Source: Streptomyces albicerus
GTDB taxonomy: Bacteria; Actinomycetota; Actinomycetes; Streptomycetales; Streptomycetaceae
DNA: 64,000 nucleotides
Direction of reading: 5' to 3'
NCBI RefSeq assembly: GCF_008905045.1
Contig: NZ_VWMY01000029.1
Span: 62,001 to 126,000, forward strand
A program made the position numbers and the translations under genes. Below the pieces are notes generated by a model, which was not told the DNA's origin, searched no databases, and saw nothing but the letters and a program-made list of their open reading frames with translations. The first letter of the stretch is position 1; each line of letters opens with the position of its first letter. Below, in pieces: positions 8,750 through 16,674 of this stretch.

Positions 8750-8781
8750 TTCAACAGAACGTTGAATTCCGTTACGTGGAA
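8750..8781. promoter_or_regulatory. AllR-like operator and abutting palindrome in front of allB
   Basis: A palindrome TTCAAC-N5-GTTGAA (8750-8766) is followed directly by TTCCGTTACGTGGAA (8767-8781), 43 bp before the allB start. The second element matches the aceB and allR sites. Confidence 0.65.
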
Positions 8782-8823
8782 GTAAACGGCGGAAGGAAAC
8801 GTGCGGCATAGAGAGGGGTCCGG

Positions 8824-10173
8824 GTGTCCGACGACGGATTGGTCGAATTGATCCTGCGCTCGACGCGCGTCATCACTCCCGAAGGGACGCGCGCCGCCTC
8901 GGTCGCCGTCGCCGCCGGGAGGATCACGGCCGTGCTCGCGCACGAAGCCGAGGTGCCCGCCGGGGCCCGGCTGGAGGACTTCGGCGACGACGTCCTGCTG
9001 CCCGGCCTGGTCGACACCCACGTGCACGTCAACGATCCGGGCCGCACGGAGTGGGAGGGCTTCTGGACCGCCACACGCGCCGCGGCGGCCGGCGGCATCA
9101 CGACGCTGGTCGACATGCCCCTCAACTCCCTTCCGCCGACCACGACGGTCGACCACCTTCGTACCAAGAAGGACGTCGCCCGGTCCAAGGCGCACATCGA
9201 CGTCGGCTTCTGGGGCGGCGCGCTGCCCGACAACGTCAAGGACCTGCGGCCGCTGCACGACGCCGGCGTCTTCGGCTTCAAGGCGTTCCTGTCGCCCTCC
9301 GGCGTCGACGAGTTCCCCGAACTGGACCAGGATCAACTCGCCCAGTCCCTGGCGGAGATCGCCGGATTCGGCGGGCTGCTGATCGTGCACGCCGAGGACC
9401 CGCACCACCTCGCGGCGGCTCCTCAGAAGAGCGGCCAGAAGTATGCCGACTTCCTCGCCTCACGGCCGCGCGACGCCGAGGACACCGCCATCGCGAACCT
9501 CATCGCACAGGCCAAGCGCCTACAAGCGCGCGTCCACGTGCTGCACCTGTCGTCGAGCGACGCACTGCCGCTCATCGCCGCCGCCAAGGCCGAGGGCGTA
9601 CGTATCACGGTGGAGACGTGCCCCCACTATCTGACCCTGACGGCCGAGGAAGTCCCGGACGGCGCAAGCGAGTTCAAGTGCTGCCCGCCCATCCGCGAGG
9701 CCGCCAACCAGGATCTGCTGTGGCAGGCGCTGGCCGACGGCACGATCGACTGCGTGGTCACCGACCACTCCCCGTCGACGGCCGACCTGAAGACCGACGA
9801 CTTCGCGACCGCGTGGGGCGGCATCTCCGGACTCCAGCTCAGCCTGTCCGCCGTCTGGACCGAGGCCCGCAAACGCGGGTACGGACTGGAGGACGTGGTC
9901 CGCTGGATGTCCTCGCGCACGGCGCGGCTGGTCGGTCTCGACGACCGCAAGGGCGCCATCGTGGCCGGCCATGACGCCGACTTCGCGGTCCTCGCGCCCG
10001 ACGAGACCTTCACCGTCGACCCCGCCGCGCTCCAGCACCGCAACCGGGTCACCGCGTACGCGGGCCGGACCCTGCACGGTGTCGTCAAATCCACCTGGCT
10101 GCGCGGCGAACGCATCGTGGCCGAGGGCGAGTTCGCGGAGCCGAGGGGGCAACTCCTTTTCCGGCAGCCGTAG
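8824..10173 (+). CDS. allB: Allantoinase
   Basis: Hydrolyses allantoin to allantoate; cytoplasmic binuclear metal enzyme of the amidohydrolase superfamily. Seen: DTHVHVNDPGRTEWEGF (His66, His68), GFKAFLSPSGVDEFP with Lys153 as the expected carbamylated metal ligand, LLIVHAEDP, VHVLHLSSSDALP, TCPHYL, and VVTDHSPS (metal Asp). Length 449 aa, normal for the family. The GTG start has GAGAGGGG upstream. Allantoicase follows 69 bp downstream on the same strand, giving the first two steps of allantoin catabolism as one unit. Confidence 0.97.
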   Translation: MSDDGLVELILRSTRVITPEGTRAASVAVAAGRITAVLAHEAEVPAGARLEDFGDDVLLPGLVDTHVHVNDPGRTEWEGFWTATRAAAAGGITTLVDMPLNSLPPTTTVDHLRTKKDVARSKAHIDVGFWGGALPDNVKDLRPLHDAGVFGFKAFLSPSGVDEFPELDQDQLAQSLAEIAGFGGLLIVHAEDPHHLAAAPQKSGQKYADFLASRPRDAEDTAIANLIAQAKRLQARVHVLHLSSSDALPLIAAAKAEGVRITVETCPHYLTLTAEEVPDGASEFKCCPPIREAANQDLLWQALADGTIDCVVTDHSPSTADLKTDDFATAWGGISGLQLSLSAVWTEARKRGYGLEDVVRWMSSRTARLVGLDDRKGAIVAGHDADFAVLAPDETFTVDPAALQHRNRVTAYAGRTLHGVVKSTWLRGERIVAEGEFAEPRGQLLFRQP

Positions 10174-10242
10174 TTCGTACCCGAAGTTCATGAACGCCCC
10201 GCACCCGCAGCGGCCGACCCCCGAAAGGCAGACCTGATCACC

Positions 10243-11373
10243 GTGACGGCGCAGCACCCATCCCCCGTGGCCCGCTTCACCGGCGACGCGAACCCGTACG
10301 GAGGCGGCGACCCGTACGCGGACCACCGCAGCGCCGACTTCCCCTTCACCCAGTACGCCAACCTCGCCGACCGGCAGCTCGGCGCCGGGGTCATCGCCGC
10401 CAACGACGAGTTCTTCGCCCAGCGCGAGAACCTGCTCCTGCCCGGGCGGGCCGAGTTCGACCCCGAGCACTTCGGGCACAAGGGCAAGATCATGGACGGC
10501 TGGGAGACGCGGCGCCGGCGCGGTGTCTCCGCCGAACATCCGTGGCCCACGGCCGACGACCACGACTGGGCGCTCGTCCGCCTCGGCGCGCCCGGTGTCG
10601 TACGCGGCATCGTCGTCGACACCGCCCACTTCCGCGGCAACTACCCGCAGGCGGTGTCGGTCGAGGGAACCTCGGTGCCCGGGTCCCCCTCCCCGGAGGA
10701 GCTCCTCGCGGACGACGTGAAGTGGACAACTCTCGTACCCCGTACGGCGGTCGGCGGCCACGCGGCCAACGGCTTCGCCGTCGACGCCGAGCAGCGCATC
10801 ACCCACCTCCGCGTCAACCAGCACCCCGACGGCGGCATCGCGCGCCTCCGTGTGTACGGCGAGGTCGTGCCGGACCCGAAGTGGCTGTCCGTCCTCGGCA
10901 CCTTCGACGTCGTCGCCCTCGAGAACGGCGGGCAGGTCGAGGACGCGTCCAATCTCTTCTACTCGCCCGCCACCAACACCATTCAGCCCGGCCGCTCCCG
11001 GAAGATGGACGACGGGTGGGAGACGCGGCGGCGGCGGGACCAGGGCAACGACTGGATTCGCTACCGGCTCGTCGAGCGGTCCGAGGTCCGGGCGATCGAG
11101 ATCGACACGGCGTATCTGAAGGGCAACTCGGCGGGGTGGGCGTCGGTGTCCGTCCGCGACGGCTCCGACGGCGAGTGGACGGAGGTCCTTCCCCGGACCC
11201 GCCTCCAGCCCGACACGAACCACCGGTTCGTCCTGCCGTCCCCGGCCGTCGGCACGCACGCGCGCGTGGACATCTTCCCGGACGGAGGCATCTCCCGTCT
11301 GCGGCTGTTCGGATCCCTGACGGAGGAGGGGGCGGGGCGGTTGGCTGCGCGGCATCAGGAGCTCGGGGGCTGA
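10243..11373 (+). CDS. alc: Allantoicase
   Basis: Converts allantoate to ureidoglycolate and urea. The family has two repeated jelly-roll domains and both are seen: MDGWETRRRRG...HDWALVRLGAPGVVRGIVVDT at about 85-130 and MDDGWETRRRRDQGNDWIRYRLVERSEVRAIEIDT at about 255-290. Each is followed by FRGN or LKGN and later by a HLRVNQHPDGGIARLRVYG or ARVDIFPDGGISRLRLFG segment. Length 376 aa. No ureidoglycolate lyase or urease gene is in the window, so the last steps must be encoded elsewhere. Confidence 0.97.
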   Translation: MTAQHPSPVARFTGDANPYGGGDPYADHRSADFPFTQYANLADRQLGAGVIAANDEFFAQRENLLLPGRAEFDPEHFGHKGKIMDGWETRRRRGVSAEHPWPTADDHDWALVRLGAPGVVRGIVVDTAHFRGNYPQAVSVEGTSVPGSPSPEELLADDVKWTTLVPRTAVGGHAANGFAVDAEQRITHLRVNQHPDGGIARLRVYGEVVPDPKWLSVLGTFDVVALENGGQVEDASNLFYSPATNTIQPGRSRKMDDGWETRRRRDQGNDWIRYRLVERSEVRAIEIDTAYLKGNSAGWASVSVRDGSDGEWTEVLPRTRLQPDTNHRFVLPSPAVGTHARVDIFPDGGISRLRLFGSLTEEGAGRLAARHQELGG

Positions 11374-11376
11374 GGA

Positions 11377-11500
11377 GGGGGTTTTCCCCCAGACCCCCGC
11401 TGAAAATCAGCCTCTCCGGCGTTTGAGGAGCGGGGGTTCGGGGGCCGGCCCCCGACGGGGTCTGGGGCGGAGCCCCAGGGGACGGGAATGGGTAGGGGCG
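11377..11500. repeat. G/C-palindromic intergenic element, likely terminator
   Basis: Stacked hairpins after alc: GGGGG-TTTT-CCCCC (11377-11390), GCTGA/TCAGC around 11400, a perfect GGGGGCCGGCCCCC palindrome near 11440, and GGGGC-GGA-GCCCC near 11465. The composition resembles a common Streptomyces intergenic repeat (CCCCAGACCCC... CTCAAACGCCGG class), from memory. It separates alc from the convergent SDR gene. Confidence 0.6.
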
Positions 11501-11527
11501 GCGGGGGCGAAACCCCTCCGCACGGCG

Positions 11528-12301
11528 TCAGGCCGCATGCCCCCCGTCCACCGAGAACTCCGCCCCCGTCACGTACGCCGCCTCAACCCCCGCCAAATAC
11601 GCCACCACCGACGCCACCTCATCGACCGTCCCGAACCGCCCCACCGCCGTCATCGCCGCCTGCCCCGCCGCATACGGCCCGTCGGCCGGATTCATGTCGG
11701 TGTCGATCGGCCCAGGGTGGACGATGTTCGCCGTGATCCCACGCTCACCCAACTCCCGCGCGAGGGCCTTCGTCAGCCCGACGAGGGCCGACTTGCCGGT
11801 GGCGTACAGGGTGCCGCCAGGACCGGGCACGCGCTGCGTCATGCACGTACCGATGGTGATGATCCGGCCGCCGCGCCCCATACGGGAGGCCGCCGCCTGG
11901 GAGGCGAGAAAGACGCCTCGTACGTTCACGGCGAGGACCCGGTCGATGTCGGCGAGGGAGAAGGAGTCCAGTGGGCCGAGCAGTCCGACGCCCGCGTTGT
12001 TGACCAGGACGTCGAGCCCTCCGAGCCCCTCCGCCGCGCGGCTCACGGCGGCCGCCGCCTCCTCCGCGTCGGCGGAGTCCGCGCGGAGGGCGAGCGCCCG
12101 CCGCCCCAGCGCCTGGATCCGGCCCACGACATCGTCCGCGGCCTCCTTGTCGCGCACATAGGTGAACGCCACATCCGCGCCCTCCCGGGCGAGCCGCACG
12201 GCCGTCGCCGCGCCGATGCCACGGCTGCCGCCGGTCACCAGGGCCACTGTTCCGTTCGCTGTTCCGTCCGCTGTTCCGTTCACGCCTGCTTGTGAGGTCA
12301 T
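11528..12301 (-). CDS. SDR-family oxidoreductase
   Basis: Classical short-chain dehydrogenase/reductase. Seen: the TGGSRGIGAA dinucleotide motif near residue 24, NNAGVG, the YxxxK pair in LYATGKSALVG, HPGPIDTDM, and the C-terminal VTGAEFSVDGG. Length 257 aa. The usual catalytic Ser before YxxxK is replaced by the TC of IGTCMTQ, so Thr (or Cys) stands in its place; activity may persist but should be tested. The N-terminus carries a short degenerate repeat (NGTADGTANGT) from the TGTTCCGTT-type DNA repeat. Substrate unknown; NADP preference is suggested by the R after TGGS. Confidence 0.9.
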   Translation of the reverse strand: MTSQAGVNGTADGTANGTVALVTGGSRGIGAATAVRLAREGADVAFTYVRDKEAADDVVGRIQALGRRALALRADSADAEEAAAAVSRAAEGLGGLDVLVNNAGVGLLGPLDSFSLADIDRVLAVNVRGVFLASQAAASRMGRGGRIITIGTCMTQRVPGPGGTLYATGKSALVGLTKALARELGERGITANIVHPGPIDTDMNPADGPYAAGQAAMTAVGRFGTVDEVASVVAYLAGVEAAYVTGAEFSVDGGHAA

Positions 12302-12835
12302 GGGTCCATCCCAGCGGCCCGGTCCCCGGAGTGCTGGCGGCGAACGGACACCGAGGTCACCGGGCTGCCCTCCGGCCTCCGGCCCTCCGGGCAGCGGAGG
12401 CCGGCCTCAGACGGCACGGGCGGCGGCATGGGCGGCATGCCGCGCCAGGCAATGGGCCCGGCACGGCCACACAGGTCGACCGGCACGCGCGCGCGTGGTT
12501 CGCGGAGAAGGACGCCTTCGTGGCGGCCGAGTCCACCGCCCACGCCCACTGCCTTCCATGGCGGAAGGCCGGCCGCAGCGGTGGCGGGGGCTTCGTTCCT
12601 GGAGAGGCCTCCGAGGAGGGCATCCATTACGGGGTGGAGAGCGTTGCCAACGCGCGCAAGAAGACCCGGGGCGGCGACAAGCAGGGCTCGGCCAGGGCTC
12701 GGCCAGGGCTCGGCCAGAGCCCGGCCGACGGGCTGTTCTCGACGCACGCGGAACAGTTCCACCTGCGGCGACCGATGAGTTGCGGGTGCCGAGAGGGTCT
12801 GAGCTGATGACAGGACACCCCCACTTTCGGAATAA
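12302..12835. other. No convincing gene; possible decayed sequence
   Basis: About 530 bp between the SDR and the dihydrofolate-reductase-like gene. Several frames stay open because of high G+C, but none has a ribosome site plus recognisable protein. One plus-strand frame reads like ordinary protein for a stretch (about 12480-12660: ...RHARAWFAEKDAFVAAES...), which may be a gene remnant. It also holds three copies of an 11-bp unit GGGCTCGGCCA (12684-12716). Confidence 0.4.
12684..12716. repeat. 11-bp tandem repeat, 3 copies
   Basis: GGGCTCGGCCA repeated at 12684-12694, 12695-12705 and 12706-12716, followed by a degenerate fourth unit. Confidence 0.9.
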
Positions 12836-12863
12836 GTCATTCGAAAGCAGTCGTTCGAAAGAA
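12836..12863. promoter_or_regulatory. 14-bp tandem TTCGAA repeats before the DHFR-like gene
   Basis: GTCATTCGAAAGCA and GTCGTTCGAAAGAA in direct repeat, each containing TTCGAA. CTTTCG at 12824-12829 also pairs with CGAAAG. They end 10 bp before the start codon, a likely repressor site; no regulator gene is adjacent. Confidence 0.45.
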
Positions 12864-12873
12864 GTCACACGCC

Positions 12874-13503
12874 ATGGCCAAGCTCACTCTCACCTCTTTC
12901 GTCACCCTCGACGGCGTCTACCAGGCCCCGGGCGCCCCCGACGAGGACCGCCGCGACGGCTTCGAGCACGGCGGCTGGAGTTACCCGTACAACGACGAGG
13001 ACTTCGGGCAGTTCATCACCGAGGTCTTCGGCCGCGCGGGCGCATTTCTGCTCGGCCGCCGCACGTACGAGATCTTCGCCGGGTTCTGGCCCAAGGTCAC
13101 CGACCCGGCCGACCCCGTCGCGGGGAAGCTCAACGCCCTGCCCAAGTACGTCGCCTCGTCGAGCCTCACGAAGCCGGAATGGGCCGGCACCACGGTGATC
13201 AGCGGCGACCTCGCCAAGGAGGTCACGGCCCTCAAGGAGAACACCGAAGGTGAGCTCCAGATCCACGGCAGTGGCGCCCTCGCCCAGTCCCTCCTGGCGC
13301 TCGGCCTCATCGACACCGTGCACCTGCTGTCCTTCCCCGTCGTACTGGGCACGGGCCGCCGGCTCTTCGCCGAGGGCGCCGTACCGACCGCGTTCAAGCA
13401 CGTCGGGGCGCGCGTCACGAGCACGGGCGTCGCCATCCACACGTACGACCTGGCAGGACGCCCGGAGTACGGCGCGTTCGAACTCCCGGAGCAGTCCGCG
13501 TAG
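12874..13503 (+). CDS. Dihydrofolate reductase-family (RibD C-terminal-like) protein
   Basis: Belongs to the large RibD C-terminal/DHFR-like group common in actinobacteria, NADPH-binding reductases mostly without assigned substrate. Seen: SFVTLDGVYQAP at the N-terminus, LLGRRTYEIFAGFWP at about 65-80, a middle KYVASSSL, HGSGALAQSLL (nucleotide-binding G-S-G) and LLSFPVVLGTGRRLFAEG at about 150. Length 209 aa. The ATG start follows a cluster of TTCGAA repeats. Its 3' end is duplicated in tandem just downstream. It is probably a stand-alone gene. Confidence 0.88.
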   Translation: MAKLTLTSFVTLDGVYQAPGAPDEDRRDGFEHGGWSYPYNDEDFGQFITEVFGRAGAFLLGRRTYEIFAGFWPKVTDPADPVAGKLNALPKYVASSSLTKPEWAGTTVISGDLAKEVTALKENTEGELQIHGSGALAQSLLALGLIDTVHLLSFPVVLGTGRRLFAEGAVPTAFKHVGARVTSTGVAIHTYDLAGRPEYGAFELPEQSA

Positions 13504-13558
13504 GGCTCCCGGAAGAGTCCCCGCAGGGCTCGTGGAACGGACCACTGGAACGGACCAC
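13483..13558. repeat. Tandem repeat of the DHFR-like gene 3' end
   Basis: A 23-bp unit at 13483-13505 (containing the TAG stop) is repeated at 13506-13528, where the stop position reads CAG. A 13-bp pair TGGAACGGACCAC (13533-13545, 13546-13558) follows. Confidence 0.75.
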
Positions 13559-13658
13559 GCGGGTCGGACGCGACGGCCCGCGGGGACTGTGCGAACGCGC
13601 CGTGCCGCAGGTTAACGCCCGGAAAATTCATCCGACTTGCGGGACGAAATCACTGTCC

Positions 13659-13670
13659 TTGACATTGACA
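13659..13670 (+). promoter_or_regulatory. Tandem TTGACA -35-like boxes before the RNase gene
   Basis: TTGACATTGACA, two overlapping-register -35 matches 32-43 nt before the start. The matching -10 is poor (TACGCG at 13681 or CATGCT at 13690). Confidence 0.35.
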
Positions 13671-13701
13671 TGCCATGGTCTACGCGCGTCATGCTAAGGG
13701 C

Positions 13702-14094
13702 ATGAGATTCCCCCCACGCACCACTCGCATCGGCGCTCTGGTCGCCCTCACGTCCGCCCTGTTCATCGGCGGCGCCGCCACGGTTCCCGCGAACGCGGCG
13801 CCGGCCGCCGTGGGCAGCATCTGCTACGGCTCGCTGCCGTCCCAGGCGCACGACACGCTCGACCTCATCGAGTCGGGCGGTCCGTTCCCCTACCCCCAGG
13901 ACGGCACCGTCTTCCAGAACCGGGAGGGCATCCTGCCCTCCCAGAGCACCGGGTACTACCACGAGTACACGGTGAAGACGCCCGGCTCGTCCACGCGCGG
14001 TGCGCGTCGCATCGTCACCGGTGAGGAACAGCAGGAGGACTACTACACCTCCGACCACTACGCCTCGTTCAAGCTGGTCAACTACAGCTGCTGA
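13702..14094 (+). CDS. Secreted guanyl-specific ribonuclease (RNase Sa family)
   Basis: Extracellular RNase cleaving 3' of guanosine, homologous to RNase Sa of S. aureofaciens. Seen: a signal peptide (MRFPPRTTRIGALVALTSALF... cleaved about ANA/AP, residues 32-33) and a mature domain of about 97 residues, the family size. The RNase Sa active-site set is intact: Glu88 (in YHEYTV), Arg99 and Arg103 (in TRGARR), His119 (in DHY). Cys41 and Cys130 match the single disulfide. The ATG at 13702 has TAAGGG upstream; an earlier in-frame ATG at 13675 is less likely. No barstar-type inhibitor gene is adjacent. Confidence 0.96.
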   Translation: MRFPPRTTRIGALVALTSALFIGGAATVPANAAPAAVGSICYGSLPSQAHDTLDLIESGGPFPYPQDGTVFQNREGILPSQSTGYYHEYTVKTPGSSTRGARRIVTGEEQQEDYYTSDHYASFKLVNYSC

Positions 14095-14097
14095 CGC

Positions 14098-14304
14098 TCA
14101 TCCGGACTTCTGGCTCTCGGCGGCCGCGAACAGCGCGATCGACAGCACCAGCAGCCCGATGCTCGCGTAGATCTCGCGGCCGTCGAAGAAGTCCAGCCGT
14201 TGTACGAGGCCCCAGCCGCGCAGCCAGCCGGTGAACTCGTACACCAGGCCGGCCACGCCCTGAATGAGGGCGATCACACCGAGAATCTCCAGTAACTGCT
14301 TCAT
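14098..14304 (-). CDS. Small integral membrane protein
   Basis: A 68-residue protein with two predicted membrane helices: LLEILGVIALIQGVAGLVY at residues 4-22 and ASIGLLVLSIALFAAA at 47-62, joined by a hydrophilic loop (GWLRGWGLVQRLDFFDGRE). The ATG at 14304 has GAGGAT upstream. It is convergent with the RNase gene (3 bp between stops). Not an RNase inhibitor by appearance; function unknown. Confidence 0.7.
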   Translation of the reverse strand: MKQLLEILGVIALIQGVAGLVYEFTGWLRGWGLVQRLDFFDGREIYASIGLLVLSIALFAAAESQKSG

Positions 14305-14468
14305 ACAAGGATCCTCGCCCCGCGGACCCCCCACGCCATCGGCCGCGGGGCGAGGTATGCCCGACTGAAGTGCGGGATGGGACCGGCGGGGCTGCGTCCA
14401 AAGTCTGCCGCGCTCCGACTTTGGTAGATGATCAGGTGCGAGAGGCGGTGCGCGCGGGCATCGATGCG

Positions 14469-14474
14469 TAGATT
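14469..14474 (+). promoter_or_regulatory. -10 box (TAGATT) of the two-component operon
   Basis: TANNNT, 8 nt before the GTG of the histidine kinase and with no Shine-Dalgarno sequence, suggesting a leaderless transcript. Confidence 0.4.
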
Positions 14475-14482
14475 TGTCGGCT

Positions 14483-15742
14483 GTGAGTACTCCGCCGCTG
14501 CCGAAGCCCCCGCCCCTGCCAGGGCGCCGGTGGTTTCTGCCGTCGGCCATCACCGCGGAGCTCGACCCGGACAACGTCGGCCCGAAGGGACGCCCGAAGC
14601 GCACCGCCCGCGACTGGGTCGTCGACTTCAGCTGTTTCCTGGTGGCCATCGCCATCGGGCTGCTCGGCGCGGACGCGTTGCCCAAGGAGCCGAACACGCC
14701 GTACGCGCTCGAAGTCGTCGACCAGTGGCTCGGCGCGTTCGCCTGCGCGGCCGTCTGGCTGCGGCGGCGCTGGCCGGTCGGCCTCGCTGTGGCGATGCTC
14801 CTGGTCGGCTTCGTCTCGAACACCGCGGGCGGAGCGGCCATCGTCGCCCTGTTCACGCTCGCCGTGCACCGGCCCTTCAAGTACGTCGCCTGGTTGGGCG
14901 GCGTCTCCATCGTGCTGTTGCCCGTCTACTACTGGGTGCGTCCCGATTCCGACCTGTCGTACATCGTGTCCGTCGCCCTCGGCGGGCTGCTGACCGTCGC
15001 TCTGGCCGGCTGGGGCATGTTCGTGCGGTCCAAGCGTCAGCTCATGCTGAGCCTGCGGGACCGGGCGCGACGGGCGGAGACCGAGGCGGAGCTGCGGGCC
15101 GAGCAGGCTCAGCGGCTGGCCCGGGAGGCGATCGCGCGCGAGATGCACGATGTCCTGGCCCATCGGCTGACCCTGCTCAGCGTGCACGCCGGAGCGCTGG
15201 AGATCCGGCCGGACGCGCCTCGGGCGGAGGTGTCGCGGGCCGCCGGGGTGATCCGGGAAAGCGCCCACGAAGCCCTGCAGGACCTGCGGGAGATCATCGG
15301 CGTACTCCGGGCGTCCGGCGACGGCGCCGACGAGAGCGGGCGGCCGCAGCCGACGCTCGCCGCACTGGAAGGGCTGGTCTCCGAGAGCCGCGAGGCCGAC
15401 ATGAAGGTCACGCTCGACAACCGCGTCGCCGACGCAGATGCCGCCACCGTCCCCGCCTCCGTCGGCCGTACCGCGTACCGCATCGCCCAGGAGGGCCTGA
15501 CCAACGCCCGCAAGCACGCCCCCGGCGCGGAGGCCACGGTCACCGTGTCAGGGGCACCGGGCGACGGCCTCACCATCTCCGTACGCAACCCGCCGCCGCC
15601 CGGCGACGTCCCCCACGTCCCCGGCTCCGGCCAAGGCCTCATCGGCCTCACCGAACGGGCCACGCTCGCGGGCGGACACCTCGAGCACGGCCCCGACGAG
15701 GACGGCGGATTCGAGGTCCGCGCATGGCTGCCCTGGGGTTGA
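14483..15742 (+). CDS. Sensor histidine kinase (NarL/HisKA_3 type)
   Basis: Membrane kinase that autophosphorylates a His and passes phosphate to the regulator encoded 150 bp downstream. Seen: a cytoplasmic Pro-rich N-terminus, about five membrane helices within residues 45-195 (FSCFLVAIAIGLLGA; VGLAVAMLLVGFVS; YIVSVALGGLLTVALAGW), a coiled coil (RDRARRAETEAELRAEQAQRL), the HisKA_3 phosphoacceptor in REMHDVLAHRLTLLS, and an ATPase domain with AYRIAQEGLTNARKHAPG. The G1 box is atypical (ISVRNPPPPGD in place of DxGxG), as in some streptomycete kinases. A GTG start at 14483 is preferred; TTG 14474 is also open. Signal unknown. Confidence 0.92.
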   Translation: MSTPPLPKPPPLPGRRWFLPSAITAELDPDNVGPKGRPKRTARDWVVDFSCFLVAIAIGLLGADALPKEPNTPYALEVVDQWLGAFACAAVWLRRRWPVGLAVAMLLVGFVSNTAGGAAIVALFTLAVHRPFKYVAWLGGVSIVLLPVYYWVRPDSDLSYIVSVALGGLLTVALAGWGMFVRSKRQLMLSLRDRARRAETEAELRAEQAQRLAREAIAREMHDVLAHRLTLLSVHAGALEIRPDAPRAEVSRAAGVIRESAHEALQDLREIIGVLRASGDGADESGRPQPTLAALEGLVSESREADMKVTLDNRVADADAATVPASVGRTAYRIAQEGLTNARKHAPGAEATVTVSGAPGDGLTISVRNPPPPGDVPHVPGSGQGLIGLTERATLAGGHLEHGPDEDGGFEVRAWLPWG

Positions 15743-15881
15743 GCTCGCCTACACACGTCGGAGCGTGAGCCGCGTGCGCCTGAGGTCAGGGCCCCGTGCG
15801 CGACTCGGCCAGGGTCACTTTCCCGCCGCGTTCCGCGGATGACGCGGCGGAAAAGCGCGCGGCCCGGTGGACAGGTGTCAT

Positions 15882-15887
15882 TACGGT
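15882..15887 (+). promoter_or_regulatory. -10 box (TACGGT) for a leaderless response-regulator mRNA
   Basis: TANNNT followed by 6 nt and the ATG at 15894. It implies the regulator can be transcribed apart from its kinase. Confidence 0.4.
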
Positions 15888-15893
15888 AGGCCC

Positions 15894-16565
15894 ATGACTC
15901 CGATCCGTCTGCTCCTTGTCGACGACGACCCGCTGGTCAGGGCCGGTCTCTCCTTCATGATGGGCGGCGCCGACGACCTCGAGATCGTGGGCGAGGCCGC
16001 CGACGGCGTCGAGGTCGAGGCGCTCGTCGACCGCACACGCCCCGATGTCGTGCTCATGGACATCCGGATGCCGACCGTGGACGGTCTCGCCGCCACCGAA
16101 CGGCTCAGGAGCCGCAAGGACGCCCCGCAGGTCATCGTCCTCACCACCTTCCACGCCGACGACCAGGTCCTGCGGGCGCTCCGCGCAGGCGCGGCCGGCT
16201 TCGTCCTCAAGGACACCCCGCCCGCGGAGATCCTCGACGCGGTACGCCGCGTCGCGGCCGGCGATCCCGTCCTCTCGCCCACCGTCACCCGGCAGTTGAT
16301 GGCGCACGCCGCGGGCAGCGCCCTCGGCACCCGGCGCACGAGCGCCCGCACGCGCGTCGCCGCGCTCAACGACCGCGAACGCGAGGTCGCCGTCGCCGTC
16401 GGCCAGGGCCGTTCGAACGCCGAGATCGCGACCGAACTGTTCATGAGCATCGCCACCGTCAAGACGCACGTCTCCCGCATCCTCGCCAAGCTCGACCTCA
16501 ACAACCGTGTGCAGATCGCCCTGTTGACGTACGACGCCGGGCTCTTGGAGGGGGAAGGCCACTAG
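15894..16565 (+). CDS. NarL/FixJ-family response regulator
   Basis: Receiver plus LuxR-type HTH. Seen: LLLVDDDPLVRAG (acidic pocket), phosphoacceptor Asp in DVVLMDIRMPTVDG at about residue 54, the switch Thr in VLTTFHADD, Lys in FVLKDTPP, and a C-terminal HTH LNDREREVAVAVGQGRSNAEIA...VKTHVSRILAKLDLNNR. Length 223 aa. The partner is the kinase upstream. The stop codon lies inside a strong hairpin (16562-16600). Confidence 0.95.
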   Translation: MTPIRLLLVDDDPLVRAGLSFMMGGADDLEIVGEAADGVEVEALVDRTRPDVVLMDIRMPTVDGLAATERLRSRKDAPQVIVLTTFHADDQVLRALRAGAAGFVLKDTPPAEILDAVRRVAAGDPVLSPTVTRQLMAHAAGSALGTRRTSARTRVAALNDREREVAVAVGQGRSNAEIATELFMSIATVKTHVSRILAKLDLNNRVQIALLTYDAGLLEGEGH

Positions 16566-16622
16566 TGCCTGTCCGGCGGATCATGCCGGACAGACACTAG
16601 CGGCCGGGCACTAGCGGCTGGG
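16562..16622. repeat. Hairpin plus 14-bp tandem CACTAG repeat at the response-regulator end
   Basis: 16562-16577 pairs with 16585-16600 (16-bp stem, one mismatch, 7-nt loop GGATCAT); the TAG stop is in the left arm. Two 14-bp units CACTAGCGG(C/T)... follow (16595-16608 and 16609-16622). It likely acts as a terminator, though no T-run follows. Confidence 0.75.
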
Positions 16623-16674
16623 CACACGCGTTGTCAGGGGGATGGGGACGGGGGACGGGGCGGAGGGGAACGTC

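Noticed and set aside
12292..12807. 171-codon plus-strand open frame
   Set aside because: Overlaps the start of the SDR gene, has no ribosome site, and only part of it reads like protein; kept as a possible remnant, not a gene.
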